Shown here: positions 6,039 through 14,494 of the stretch, piece after piece | Layout: the number at the start of each line of letters is the position of its first letter | Numbering within the stretch: position 1 is the stretch's first letter | Source: a virus | IMG/VR virus record: IMGVR_UViG_3300020417_000539 | Span: 1-24,595 of that record | Direction: 5' to 3' (one strand) | DNA length: 24,595 nucleotides | Program-made: the position numbers and the translations under genes | The notes under the pieces: model-generated | What the model saw: the letters and a program-made list of their open reading frames with translations, nothing else | What the model was told of the DNA's origin: nothing | Databases searched by the model: none

Positions 6039-6259
6039 GGCAACACATCATAGACGGATCGACAATGAAGCGAATATGCGGAGATGATACACAGTATGGT
6101 TATGTGTCTGATGAAGAATATAAGACATGGGAAAAATGCCCTGTATGTTTTTCCGAAGGAAGGATAGTATTACCCGCAAGGCGTGTTAAAGCACATACTA
6201 ATATACCGGAGAATGAGCCACAGGTTAAGACGGCATTATACTTGAGGTCGGCACTATGA
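6035..6259 (+). CDS. Hypothetical protein with a CPVC knuckle
   Basis: 74 residues, ATGA overlap at both ends (with 5808-6038 and with the small frame at 6256). One CPVC pair is at residues 35-38 and a further Cys lies at residue 15, so a complete four-ligand zinc ribbon is not evident unless His residues contribute or it pairs in a dimer. The region around the cysteines (YKTWEKCPVCFSEGRIVLP) resembles half of a zinc ribbon. Function unknown; preceded by AAGGAGAAGGG, a good ribosome-binding box. Confidence 0.6.
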   Translation: MRQHIIDGSTMKRICGDDTQYGYVSDEEYKTWEKCPVCFSEGRIVLPARRVKAHTNIPENEPQVKTALYLRSAL

Positions 6260-6363
6260 TACAGATATACAAAGATTGTTTTCCGTTGAGCATCACGCCC
6301 GAATCCTTAATTATCGGTGTGAGTAAGTTAGTATCATGCGTGATGAATGGGGCGATTTTATGA
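6256..6363 (+). CDS. Possible 35-residue peptide
   Basis: A 35-codon frame from ATG 6256 (ATGA overlap with the previous stop) to TGA 6361-6363, which overlaps the ATG at 6360 in the same way. The chain of two ATGA junctions suggests it is translated by coupling, and without it there would be a roughly 100-bp gap in an otherwise gapless region. The peptide contains a hydrophobic stretch (ESLIIGVSKLVSCVM) but no recognisable motif. It could also be an untranslated spacer with a chance frame. Confidence 0.4.
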   Translation: MIQIYKDCFPLSITPESLIIGVSKLVSCVMNGAIL

Positions 6364-6704
6364 GCCACTTCATTTCATCCCTTGAGCAATCTTCGGGCCA
6401 CCATACCCGACTCATGGAAATACTAAACGATGAATCGCTAACTATGAGCAGAATCACCAAAGAAGCGATTATACAGGCTATTTCACCCAACCCATCTTAT
6501 GAGAATGAGGGGTTGGAAACGATAATCGAAGGACTCGATTTCCAATACTTACAGGGTATGTTATTGGGTCTTGTTATGTCGTTAGACATAGTGCAAATCA
6601 AACAAGCATTCACAACGCCTATGAGCGCAGAACAGAAAGATCTAATCAATCTCTATACTGCGGTCGAAGCGATATTGATAGAAAAAATTGGGGGAGAATT
6701 ATGA
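6360..6704 (+). CDS. Hypothetical acidic helical protein
   Basis: 114 residues from ATG 6360, preceded by TGGGGCG and overlapping a stop as ATGA; the in-frame ATG at 6336 lacks a ribosome-binding box and is less likely. It is acidic and almost entirely helical, with a Leu/Met-rich central helix (YLQGMLLGLVMSLDIVQIKQAF) and a C-terminal helix (DLINLYTAVEAILIEKI). Small all-helical proteins of this kind are common in replication modules, but no family is recognised. It ends 12 bp before the clamp loader gene. Confidence 0.65.
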   Translation: MSHFISSLEQSSGHHTRLMEILNDESLTMSRITKEAIIQAISPNPSYENEGLETIIEGLDFQYLQGMLLGLVMSLDIVQIKQAFTTPMSAEQKDLINLYTAVEAILIEKIGGEL

Positions 6705-6716
6705 GGGGGGTTTGGA

Positions 6717-7697
6717 ATGACCGAAGTATGGTCGCAAAAATATAGGCCGAACAAATTAGAAGATATGGTGGGGCAACATCAGTTATTAAGTGAATTTGAT
6801 TCACTTTTAGATGACGACTATAATTCGATTAAACCGAAATATGTAATGCAACACTACTTGTTCTATTCTCCCGAAGCGGGAGTCGGTAAAACTACATTGG
6901 CGAGAATCATAGCCGAGAAATTGGGAATGCAATTGTTCTCATACAATGCCTCAACAAAGCATGAGCGGGGTATTGACTTCGTGGAGAATGAATTACTCCC
7001 TATGAGCAGGAATGGTAATTATCGCCAAATCTATTTGCTTGACGAAGCGGATCAATTAACTCCTGCCGCACAGTCGGCACTAAAGGGCGTTATAGAAAAC
7101 GCTCAAGGTTATTTTATTCTGACCTGTAATGATTTGTCTAAGGTATCTCGTTGGCTACAATCCCGATGCAGGACACTTAGGTTTGAGCCGATACCCGAAG
7201 ACGAGATGGTTGAGAGATTATCCTATATCGCGGCACATGAAAATGTTGATGTTAGATTAGCAGACCTGCATACAATTGCTAAGGCTCACAAGGGCGACTT
7301 ACGCAATTCGATAAACGCGCTTCAAGCATTCGCGGGTCTTACTCCCCGCGATGGCGACAGATTTTTGCTATCTCTCAAGCCACAAGAAATTGACGCTAAT
7401 TCTTTTCTCAAGTCCTGCGTAGCCGAAGGCGACTACGAGAAGGCTATGACCTATATTGGCGACAGACCAATACGACAAACAATAAATTCCATATTTTCTT
7501 ATGCGGTGAATAGCAACGCTAAACCTGCGGCCAAAATGAGAGTCATTGAGGCGGCGGTTCAGTCGGAACGGGATCTGCTTATCGGTGTTGATGAAGACAT
7601 TGTGAAGCATAACTTTGTAGTGATGTGTTGCGATACATCACAGTTATATACCGGAGAAAATGCGGAGAGGATAACCAAACAAGGTGTATTGTTATGA
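6717..7697 (+). CDS. Clamp loader small subunit (RFC-S type AAA+ ATPase)
   Basis: 326 residues, the usual length for archaeal RFC small subunits. It starts with the family hallmark WSQKYRPNKLEDMVGQ (residues 5-20). Walker A is SPEAGVGKTT at 51-60, Walker B LLDEAD at 107-112, sensor 1 TCND at about 136-139, and the SRC motif with the trans-acting arginine at 149-151, followed by lid and collar helices. It would load the PCNA-like clamp encoded at 10002-10895 onto primed DNA. A GAGGGGGG box precedes the ATG. No RFC large subunit is in the window, so it either acts as a homo-oligomer, uses a viral partner (see 4485-5144) or recruits the host large subunit. Confidence 0.93.
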   Translation: MTEVWSQKYRPNKLEDMVGQHQLLSEFDSLLDDDYNSIKPKYVMQHYLFYSPEAGVGKTTLARIIAEKLGMQLFSYNASTKHERGIDFVENELLPMSRNGNYRQIYLLDEADQLTPAAQSALKGVIENAQGYFILTCNDLSKVSRWLQSRCRTLRFEPIPEDEMVERLSYIAAHENVDVRLADLHTIAKAHKGDLRNSINALQAFAGLTPRDGDRFLLSLKPQEIDANSFLKSCVAEGDYEKAMTYIGDRPIRQTINSIFSYAVNSNAKPAAKMRVIEAAVQSERDLLIGVDEDIVKHNFVVMCCDTSQLYTGENAERITKQGVLL

Positions 7698-8875
7698 CCG
7701 AAGAAATGTTAGAGAAAGTAGCGAAGACTGTTGGTGTGTCGCCCGACACACTTAGAGAGAGAGCCGGTGAAGTGTTTGAAGCACAAAGCGCGGCTTGGCT
7801 TAACGCAGGTAAAACAGGAGAAGAAGCATCGGTGCTTGCTCTCCGTGTTGCCGCCCGCCAAATAGCCAATGAACAAGCCAAACTGCGAAGAAGTGGTGCG
7901 ACCCTATACGAAGGAATGTTCGTTCATGTTCCAAAGGCTAAGGAATGGGGTAAAATCCTATACAACAAGATGCAGGGCCAATTGAATAATGCGACAGACG
8001 AAGTAAAGAATACTTTGATTGACGCTGGCCGCATCGTTTTGTTTGAAGATAACCACGATGGTTCTTTTACCCGATATGCGCGTGAGGATTTCTTCGGCGC
8101 ATCCGAGTCCGAAGTATCAGACCTGCCGAGAGGAACGCAAAAGTTAGATGAAAGCACACACTATTACATTGTGTGGGATTCAAACAACCCAACCTTCCCA
8201 TCCGGCGATAAGAATTTCAAGTATGGTGCGGCTCGACCACACGATGAGCGAGAGCGCACTTCACTATTCTTTGGTCGCCCTCAAGGATCGAATGGCGATT
8301 GGATGCCTATTACCATTAAGGGTAGCGGCAAAGAAGCCGATGTGCAATTCCCGACCTTTACCACAGGAACAATCGGTGTGCGCCCATCAAGAGATGGTAT
8401 GACCGGCTACCTAACGAGAGTATCGGACTTCACGGAAGATGAGAGCCTAACTTCTCTATTCCCTTCCGACCCATTGACTCTAATGCAGGAGTATTTGCCG
8501 GAAGACTTCTTAGTATCTCTTGATTCGTTGGGTGAATACTACGATAACTTCAACGGTAAAGACGGCTGGTGGGATAGGATTTGCTCTCTTGTAGCAGAAG
8601 TAATCCACATTGACCCGCGAGATAACGGCGGATTTATTCTTGTCTGTTCAGACCCCGATATTACTTCGCTCGCAGAACCGGTTGATGTTTATGTTCCGGC
8701 CTCACAATCACATTTGGTTGATTTCGCGGTCGGCACTAAGGTTCTATTGACCGGACAGGCATGGCGAACCCGCGAGGGTGATGACCGCATGAGCGTCAAT
8801 GGTTGGTGGGCTTTCGATAAGATAGCACCTATTGTTGCATCACCCGATGTTGAAGACGAGGGGTGGGATGCGTGA
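7694..8875 (+). CDS. OB-fold ssDNA-binding protein (RPA-like), probable
   Basis: 393 residues from ATG 7694 (ATGA overlap with the clamp loader stop); the longer frame from 7625 lies inside that gene. The N-terminal ~75 residues are helical and alanine rich. The rest is strand rich with aromatic residues, as in OB folds. A clear OB-like unit lies near residues 285-375 (AEVIHIDPRDNGGFILV, VDVYVPAS, KVLLTGQAWRTREG, MSVNGWWAFDKI). The last residues (DVEDEGWDA) form an acidic aromatic tail like the protein-interaction tip of many single-strand binding proteins. Its place between the clamp loader and the RecA-like ATPase supports a role in coating ssDNA at the fork. The family call is from pattern, not search. 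Confidence 0.6.
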   Translation: MTEEMLEKVAKTVGVSPDTLRERAGEVFEAQSAAWLNAGKTGEEASVLALRVAARQIANEQAKLRRSGATLYEGMFVHVPKAKEWGKILYNKMQGQLNNATDEVKNTLIDAGRIVLFEDNHDGSFTRYAREDFFGASESEVSDLPRGTQKLDESTHYYIVWDSNNPTFPSGDKNFKYGAARPHDERERTSLFFGRPQGSNGDWMPITIKGSGKEADVQFPTFTTGTIGVRPSRDGMTGYLTRVSDFTEDESLTSLFPSDPLTLMQEYLPEDFLVSLDSLGEYYDNFNGKDGWWDRICSLVAEVIHIDPRDNGGFILVCSDPDITSLAEPVDVYVPASQSHLVDFAVGTKVLLTGQAWRTREGDDRMSVNGWWAFDKIAPIVASPDVEDEGWDA

Positions 8876-9819
8876 GCGGTTGGGGTCAAGCGGCCTCCAC
8901 CGCCGCACCTGCTAAGTCCGAAGCGACTTCTCCTAAGCCTATCTATGGCGAGGACTACTACCGCCAAAGATTCGCTAATGTTCGATCTCAATCTGTGCCT
9001 GTGAGAATGGCTCTCGTTGGTGCGGAAAACACCGTTAAGACGGGTTCGGCATTATCTCTTTGCGACACAACAAAAAAGGTCGTCATTTTTGATATAGACA
9101 ATTCCGCTAAAGCGACAATAGATCATGTCTATCCCGATAACGATAATATTATTTGTATTCCGTTGCACGATGAAACCGATGATTCAATCTTCAACGAGGA
9201 TAACACAGTAAATTATACTGCGCTTCTCGACAAATTGAATTTTTACATCAACATTCTCGCTGATGATATTAAGGCCAATCCCGATGACTACGATGCAGTA
9301 ATCCTTGATGGCGGCTCAACATATCTAAAGTGGTGCGAACACGCTATGACTGATTGGTTGATGAACCGCTCTAAGAATCCCGTAAATGTGGATGACGGAG
9401 AGAAATTCAATCAAGCCGAATGGCGAGTTAGAAATAAATTGTTCCGAGATACAATTAGCCGAATCCACAGTCTGCCGGTTGCTAAGGCATTCTTTACCTT
9501 CCATCTAAAGAAGATTCAAGAATATATGGATGACGGCACAGGCAAAAAGGTTCTAATGACCGTTGGTGAAAGACCGGAATGGGATAAGGGAACGATGAGA
9601 TACTTTTCACAACAGATTTTCCTAACTCGATACATGAAGAAGGCAGATCCAGCCGCCGGAGTCAAGGGTGATAAGACTCTTGCAGACGGCCAATGGGTAG
9701 TCAAGGGAACGGTGGAAGAAATGAAGGGTCAAAACATGGAGTATGTTGGCTCAACCCATACTATTCTATCTGTTAAAGATGGTAATGTTGAATGGAAGGG
9801 CTATCCTTTTGCGTGGTGA
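8872..9819 (+). CDS. RecA-fold ATPase, Sak4/AAA_24-like, with unusual Walker A
   Basis: 315 residues from GTG 8872 (GTGA overlap with the upstream stop, GAGGGGTGG box); GTG 8863 is an alternative. After a ~25-residue Ala/Ser-rich disordered N-terminus comes the ATPase core: GAENTVKTGS at about 50-59 in the Walker A position, IFDID at about 72-76, and Walker B YDAVILDGG at about 140-148. The order and the 'vvifDiD' strand match the single-domain RecA-like ATPases of phages (Sak4/AAA_24 group), which assist single-strand annealing and recombination with a partner SSB; the SSB-like gene is directly upstream. The canonical GxxxxGK(T/S) glycine is a valine, so ATP binding may be altered. No RadA N-terminal HhH domain is present. 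Confidence 0.75.
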   Translation: MSGWGQAASTAAPAKSEATSPKPIYGEDYYRQRFANVRSQSVPVRMALVGAENTVKTGSALSLCDTTKKVVIFDIDNSAKATIDHVYPDNDNIICIPLHDETDDSIFNEDNTVNYTALLDKLNFYINILADDIKANPDDYDAVILDGGSTYLKWCEHAMTDWLMNRSKNPVNVDDGEKFNQAEWRVRNKLFRDTISRIHSLPVAKAFFTFHLKKIQEYMDDGTGKKVLMTVGERPEWDKGTMRYFSQQIFLTRYMKKADPAAGVKGDKTLADGQWVVKGTVEEMKGQNMEYVGSTHTILSVKDGNVEWKGYPFAW

Positions 9820-9823
9820 TTAC

Positions 9824-10012
9824 ATGGCTGATTATTTCGTTTGTGCTACTGATAGTGGCTTGAGTATGATTGCTTACGCCGAAGTAGCGGCTATCACCAG
9901 CCGAAGTGTTGGTTCTTCTGTGAGATACGATATTCACATGAAGTCCGGCACTATCTTTACCACATCAGACATAACCCAAAGACTCAAGGAGATGATGGAG
10001 AATGCAGATTAA
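9824..10012 (+). CDS. Hypothetical 62-residue protein
   Basis: ATG 9824 follows GGTGAT and begins 4 bp after the previous stop; the longer in-frame start at 9743 lies inside the ATPase gene. The product has a compact strand-rich look (YFVCATDSGLSMIAYAEVAAI, VRYDIHMKSGTIFTT) and a short C-terminal helix, like a small beta-barrel domain of the SH3 or LytTR-like kind that often reads 'dI..v.s.g....yeI.mksG..'. No motif decides its function. It overlaps the clamp gene by 11 bp, so it is probably made together with it. Confidence 0.6.
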   Translation: MADYFVCATDSGLSMIAYAEVAAITSRSVGSSVRYDIHMKSGTIFTTSDITQRLKEMMENAD

Positions 10013-10895
10013 AATTGACCGTAATAATTTAGTGCGCCTTCTCAAGAAAACACAACGGCCACAAACCGTTGCGGGCAAAGCCATAGATCAAGTCTATGGT
10101 TGTATGTTGTGCGGTCATTTTTTACATGATTCAATTCACACGGTATCGTTAGTGAAGGATGGCGTTACTTCTGTTGCTACCTTTTGGGAAGTGGCCGATA
10201 TTGACGAAGGCGTTGTTTCGATTCCTGTTCCTAACATTAACGATTTGTTGGGTGTATTGTCTATGCACAACACCCCTGTTAATCTAAAATACACAGACGG
10301 AAAACTTCGTATCAAGTCGGGCGGCAAACAGACTACTTTAGCGGTGTCTGAGAATGCTTTAGCATTCCCGCATTCACCGGACTTGTTGAAGGAATGGTAT
10401 GAGAAGTCTAAGAGGATAGCCGATAAATTCCATATTGACGGCGGCGATAAACAGACACCTTATCCCCAATACACTAAAAATGATGGTGAGGTTTTAGCAC
10501 CCGTATATTCCTCAACCATTTCAGCGAATGTTCTCTATGAGGCATTAAGATGTGATGGGATTAACGGACAGAAGTTAAACAATTATACCTTTAGATTCGC
10601 TGAATCCGGCCTATCTGTTCAAGTCGGCAACGAATTAAAGGGGATGACTGAAAGCGTTATTCTTGATACGAAGTTAGGATCTTTCACACCCGAATACACA
10701 ACCACCGTTAATGGCGGTCTTGAAAATGTGTTGAAGCACATGGATGGAGAAATTGTATTATCACTATTTGACTTTAGCGAGGCGGGCATGGGTTATCCTT
10801 TGGTGATTACTGCTAAGAATGGAAGTAAAGACCATGCTTCACAGGAGTTAATCTATCAAGCGGCTAATTTGGGGGAATTAAATTATGTCCGTTGA
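10002..10895 (+). CDS. Sliding clamp (PCNA-like)
   Basis: 297 residues, somewhat longer than the ~250 usual for archaeal PCNA. The N-terminal half reads as the repeated clamp unit: an initial strand and helix (IKIDRNNLVRLLKKTQ), then a strand, VSIPVPNINDLLGVLSMH as a strand-helix step, and LKYTDGKLRIKSGGKQTTLAV, the 'lri.s.gk...l' strand pair typical of clamps. The second half repeats this pattern from about residue 160 (STISANVLYEALRCDG, YTFRFAESGLSVQVG). It would tether the polymerase encoded next but one. A linking segment (about 125-160) is longer than usual. The call rests on this pattern plus position between clamp loader and polymerase. Confidence 0.72.
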   Translation: MQIKIDRNNLVRLLKKTQRPQTVAGKAIDQVYGCMLCGHFLHDSIHTVSLVKDGVTSVATFWEVADIDEGVVSIPVPNINDLLGVLSMHNTPVNLKYTDGKLRIKSGGKQTTLAVSENALAFPHSPDLLKEWYEKSKRIADKFHIDGGDKQTPYPQYTKNDGEVLAPVYSSTISANVLYEALRCDGINGQKLNNYTFRFAESGLSVQVGNELKGMTESVILDTKLGSFTPEYTTTVNGGLENVLKHMDGEIVLSLFDFSEAGMGYPLVITAKNGSKDHASQELIYQAANLGELNYVR

Positions 10896-11199
10896 GTTAA
10901 TTAGAATAGATGATAATACCGTTAAGGGTATCATAACAGACATTGGATCGGATGAAATCTCATGGATTGACCCCGACACAGAATACGAATACAGGGCGAA
11001 GTTGGTTGTCGCAAAGCGAGAGCAAGACCCGATGTATAGAGATAAGGAGTGGCTTTATCACCATTATGTTGAGAAGGGCTTATCTATGTCCGACATATCA
11101 GAAATGTTTTGGGTATCTCCTATGGCTATATACAAGTGGCTTAAGAAGCACGACATACCTACCCGCCCGCGTGGTGGGGGTAATAGGTTTGATAATTGA
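10885..11199 (+). CDS. Small helix-turn-helix protein
   Basis: 104 residues; ATG 10885 follows GGGGGA and overlaps the clamp gene by 11 bp. The N-terminal half is strand rich (IRIDDNTVKGIITDIG, YEYRAKLVVAKRE). The C-terminal half is a classical HTH: DKEWLYHHYVEKGLSMSDISEMF, a turn with WVSPMAI and a recognition helix YKWLKKHDIPTR, as found in the DNA-binding tails of site-specific endonucleases and in small transcription factors. No nuclease motif is seen, so it is more likely a DNA-binding accessory of the replisome or a regulator of the polymerase gene. Confidence 0.72.
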   Translation: MSVELIRIDDNTVKGIITDIGSDEISWIDPDTEYEYRAKLVVAKREQDPMYRDKEWLYHHYVEKGLSMSDISEMFWVSPMAIYKWLKKHDIPTRPRGGGNRFDN

Positions 11200-13432
11200 A
11201 AACATAAACGGAAGAAATGTTGTCGTTAGGCATAGGGATGAAGACGGGAAAAGAATAATCACTAAATTAAGTGCCTTCCCCTATTGTTTTTTGCGAGAGG
11301 AAGATACTAAACAATTAGATGTATTGATAGACATAGTGGCTATCGAACACGGTTTTACAGGTCTTTACGGCGAAGCACTAAGCAAAGTATCTGTGTATCA
11401 CCCAAAGGATATACGAGCAATTAGAAACAATTTCCAGCACACATGGGAAGCAAACATACCTTTTGTTAATCGTGTGCTTGCAGATCGAATCAACAACGGC
11501 GAATCTCCTATCAAGAATTACGAACACCGTAAATGGTATCTCGATGCCGAGTGGTGTCCGGCCACAGGAAGATTAAGGGTTATTGTTGTTTATGATTCCT
11601 TCACCGGAAATGAATATGTGTGGGCGGTTGTTCCGCCGACACAACAGACTCAATGGCCTGTTAGTTATACTAAGGAATTAGGCGATTATGAATATGAAAT
11701 ACCCGCTAAATTATTCTTGTCCGAGTCGGCCATGCTAAAAGACTTCGTGCAACACATGAAAAAACAAGACCCCGACATAATCACAGGATGGTTCGTTGTC
11801 GGTGCAGACATTAAGCAATTTATTACTCGCTTAGATGCTAACGGTATTGATGCTCGCTCGCTATCCCCTATGAATCGGCTACGCTATTCATACAAGGATT
11901 GGGCGCAACCGATTGTCGGCGTGAATTGTATTGACTTGATGGTTGGATTCTCTAAATTGTGGGAATTGAAGAATGGTAAATTGCCTTCGTATGGGTTAGG
12001 TGATGTGGCGCAAGAAGTCTTAGGTGAAGCGAAGGTCGAATTACCCGATGGGCACGACACATACCATACCGATTTCCCGCTCTATGTGCATTACTGCCGA
12101 CAAGATGTGAGGCTTTTGCCCCGCCTCGATGAGAAAGTAAATGCCCTTGATTATTACACGGCATTACAACACTTAGTCCAATGCGATATACGCTCAACAC
12201 CATTTATCACGAAGATGTTTTCTTCATTGGTGTTAGCAGATCCGTTGTTCGACAGGAGAATACCAACAAGCCCGCAATTTGAGAAGGTGGATTATGAGGG
12301 TGCAGATGTAATGGAAGTCAATGCTGGTCTGTATGAAGGCGTGGGTATTCTTGATGTGAAGGCCATGTATCACAGTAATGCTTCGATGCACAACATATCG
12401 TGGGATTCTCTCGATGAGAACGGCGTTGATTGCGGCAACGGAACAAAATTCTCAAAAGAAAATAAGGGTCTTTTAATTAGACAGATGGATTACATGACTA
12501 ATCTTCGCAATAAATTCAAGCAATTGATGAAAGATGACCCACAGAATTATTCTCGTTGGGATTGTATGCAATTTGCCTGTAAATCTTTAGTAGCCTCTAT
12601 GTATGGTGTGTGTGGTGATTCTAAGTATGGAATGTATCACCCCGAAGTGGCGGCGGCTATCACATTTACATCAAGACAGACGCTATACAAATTAAGAAAG
12701 GTTGCAGAAAAACAAGGGTTAGAAACTATTTACGGACACACAGACAGTATTTTTGTGCGGGGTCAGATTTTTTGCCCGCATGATTCGGGTTATAACGGTA
12801 AAATACGCGAGATAAACGAAATGATGCACCCAATAGAGGTCGAATTTGAAAGATACTGCGACCGTATGATCTTGATGGCTAAGAACCGTTATGCAGGTAA
12901 TGTATCGTGGGAGAACGGTCAATGGCTTGACGAACCTAAACTTTATGTTAAGGGTATTGAATTGAAGCAATCAAGGATGCCGGAGATAATGAAGGAGTCA
13001 ATGAAGACTGTTCTTCAAGTATTGGGTGGTGCAGAAGAAAGTTATGTATCGTCTTCGTTAATAACTTTGATTGATAATGTATTAACTGATGAAGAACCGA
13101 TTGAGAATCTATGTTTGAAGGGCAAACTTGAGCGTGAATTACACGAATACAAGGTGCTATCCGGCTCGTCAGCCGCCGCTAAGTGGGCTAACGAAACCAT
13201 AGGTAAAAATTACCGTAAGGGTTCTTTCTTCTCCGTTGCTTTAGATAAGTCGGGTAAATACATAGCATTCGATGACCCCGATGATTTACAAGGCGTAGCC
13301 GAAATCGGCAGGAGAAGGGTAGCCGAGAAATTTATCTTCGATAAGGTATCTCCTTATTATGAGGTATTGGGTTGGGATAAACAACCGTTAGAAAACGCAT
13401 TGAATGGAGTTAGTGAAGTAGCATGGATATAG
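11189..13432 (+). CDS. polB: Family B DNA polymerase
   Basis: About 747 residues, the normal length for archaeal PolB. The best start is TTG 11189, preceded by GTGGTGGGGG; the upstream in-frame extension to 10943 lies within the HTH gene. The exonuclease domain has Exo I DAE (119-121), an Exo II-like segment with Asp at about 207 (GWFVVGADIKQF) and Exo III YCRQD (302-306). The polymerase domain has motif A LDVKAMYHS (Asp at about 389), motif B KSLVASMYG (465-473) and motif C YGHTDS (515-520), then KGIELKQSR near 588 as the thumb lysine region. Compared with the usual SLYPS, KxxxNSxYG and YGDTDS, positions in A, B and C differ. Main replicative polymerase of the virus, working with the clamp, clamp loader and primase of the same strand. 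Confidence 0.93.
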   Translation: MIIENINGRNVVVRHRDEDGKRIITKLSAFPYCFLREEDTKQLDVLIDIVAIEHGFTGLYGEALSKVSVYHPKDIRAIRNNFQHTWEANIPFVNRVLADRINNGESPIKNYEHRKWYLDAEWCPATGRLRVIVVYDSFTGNEYVWAVVPPTQQTQWPVSYTKELGDYEYEIPAKLFLSESAMLKDFVQHMKKQDPDIITGWFVVGADIKQFITRLDANGIDARSLSPMNRLRYSYKDWAQPIVGVNCIDLMVGFSKLWELKNGKLPSYGLGDVAQEVLGEAKVELPDGHDTYHTDFPLYVHYCRQDVRLLPRLDEKVNALDYYTALQHLVQCDIRSTPFITKMFSSLVLADPLFDRRIPTSPQFEKVDYEGADVMEVNAGLYEGVGILDVKAMYHSNASMHNISWDSLDENGVDCGNGTKFSKENKGLLIRQMDYMTNLRNKFKQLMKDDPQNYSRWDCMQFACKSLVASMYGVCGDSKYGMYHPEVAAAITFTSRQTLYKLRKVAEKQGLETIYGHTDSIFVRGQIFCPHDSGYNGKIREINEMMHPIEVEFERYCDRMILMAKNRYAGNVSWENGQWLDEPKLYVKGIELKQSRMPEIMKESMKTVLQVLGGAEESYVSSSLITLIDNVLTDEEPIENLCLKGKLERELHEYKVLSGSSAAAKWANETIGKNYRKGSFFSVALDKSGKYIAFDDPDDLQGVAEIGRRRVAEKFIFDKVSPYYEVLGWDKQPLENALNGVSEVAWI

Positions 13433-14472
13433 ATTTGAGATTAGGTAATTGTCTTGATGTATTGAAAACGATGGATGATAATTCCGTTGATTCTATCGTT
13501 TGCGATCCGCCGTATGGCTTGTCGTTCATGGGATCTAAATGGGATTACGATGTGCCGTCTGTTCAGATATGGCGAGAATGTTTGCGTGTGTTGAAGCATG
13601 GCGGTCATCTGTTGGCTTTCTCCGGCACACGAACCTATCACCGAATGGTAGTTAATATCGAAGATGCAGGGTTTGAAGTGAGAGATTGCATTCAATGGCT
13701 ATATGGAAGTGGATTCCCAAAGTCATTAAATGTCGGCGGCGGTTGGGGAACGGCTCTCAAGCCCGCCAATGAACCGATTTGTCTTGCTCGTAAGCCATTG
13801 ATAGGAACGGTGGCCGAGAATATTCTTGAGTATGGAACAGGGGCTATGAACATAGATGAGTGCAGGGTTGGTGATATAGTGCAGGACACATCGAAAAACG
13901 GAAGAAGTGCTGATAAGCACAAGAATACCGTTTATGAAAGCGGCTTGAAAGAGGATTTTGAAGGGGAAATTACCGTTGGTCGCTGGCCCGCTAATGTGAT
14001 ATTTGACGAAGAAGCCGCAGAAACATTAGAAGAATCACGGTTTTTTTACTGCGCCAAAGCCAACAAAAAAGAAAGAGAGGCTGGTCTTGACGCATTAGAA
14101 ACAAAACTATTCGGACAATCCGGCGGCGCACAGGCGGCGTTAGGCCGTGAGGAAGGCGAATACGACAAGGATTCAGTCGGCCTTAATACTATCAAAAAGC
14201 GTAAGAATAATCATCCCACAGTAAAGCCTGTTGATCTGATGCGGTATCTTTGCCGCCTAATCACACCGCCCGAAGGCATAGTCCTTGACCCGTTCATGGG
14301 TAGCGGCACGACAGGCATAGCCGCTTGTCTTGAAGGGTTTAACTTCGTGGGTATCGAATTAAATGAGGATTATTTAGAAATAGCCCGCCATCGAATAGCA
14401 CATTGGGGTGATTATGAAATAACAGAATCAGATACATTGATTCCCCAAAAGCGGATAACGGAATGGTTATAA
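13423..14472 (+). CDS. Site-specific DNA methyltransferase (beta-class, N6A or N4C)
   Basis: 349 residues; ATG 13423 overlaps the polymerase stop by 10 bp. Motif IV DPPYG is at residues 28-32, before motif I DPFMGSGTTG at about 289-298, the order of the beta class of amino-methyltransferases. HPTVKPVDLMRYL (about 267-279) is the usual motif X region. Residues about 120-260 between are an insertion that may carry target recognition. Product would methylate adenine N6 or cytosine N4 in a short site; the target cannot be read from sequence. No restriction enzyme lies beside it, so it may protect viral DNA from host restriction or regulate packaging or transcription. Confidence 0.92.
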   Translation: MDIDLRLGNCLDVLKTMDDNSVDSIVCDPPYGLSFMGSKWDYDVPSVQIWRECLRVLKHGGHLLAFSGTRTYHRMVVNIEDAGFEVRDCIQWLYGSGFPKSLNVGGGWGTALKPANEPICLARKPLIGTVAENILEYGTGAMNIDECRVGDIVQDTSKNGRSADKHKNTVYESGLKEDFEGEITVGRWPANVIFDEEAAETLEESRFFYCAKANKKEREAGLDALETKLFGQSGGAQAALGREEGEYDKDSVGLNTIKKRKNNHPTVKPVDLMRYLCRLITPPEGIVLDPFMGSGTTGIAACLEGFNFVGIELNEDYLEIARHRIAHWGDYEITESDTLIPQKRITEWL

Positions 14473-14494
14473 ACCAAAGAAAGGAGATGAATTT

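Noticed and set aside
7625-7693. N-terminal extension of the SSB-like gene
   Set aside because: It would overlap the clamp loader gene by 73 bp; ATG 7694 with an ATGA junction is far more in keeping with the region.
10943-11188. 82-residue N-terminal extension of the DNA polymerase
   Set aside because: It is the shadow of the HTH gene in another frame; its Cys/Arg/Tyr-rich text does not resemble a polymerase N-terminus, which begins at about 11189.
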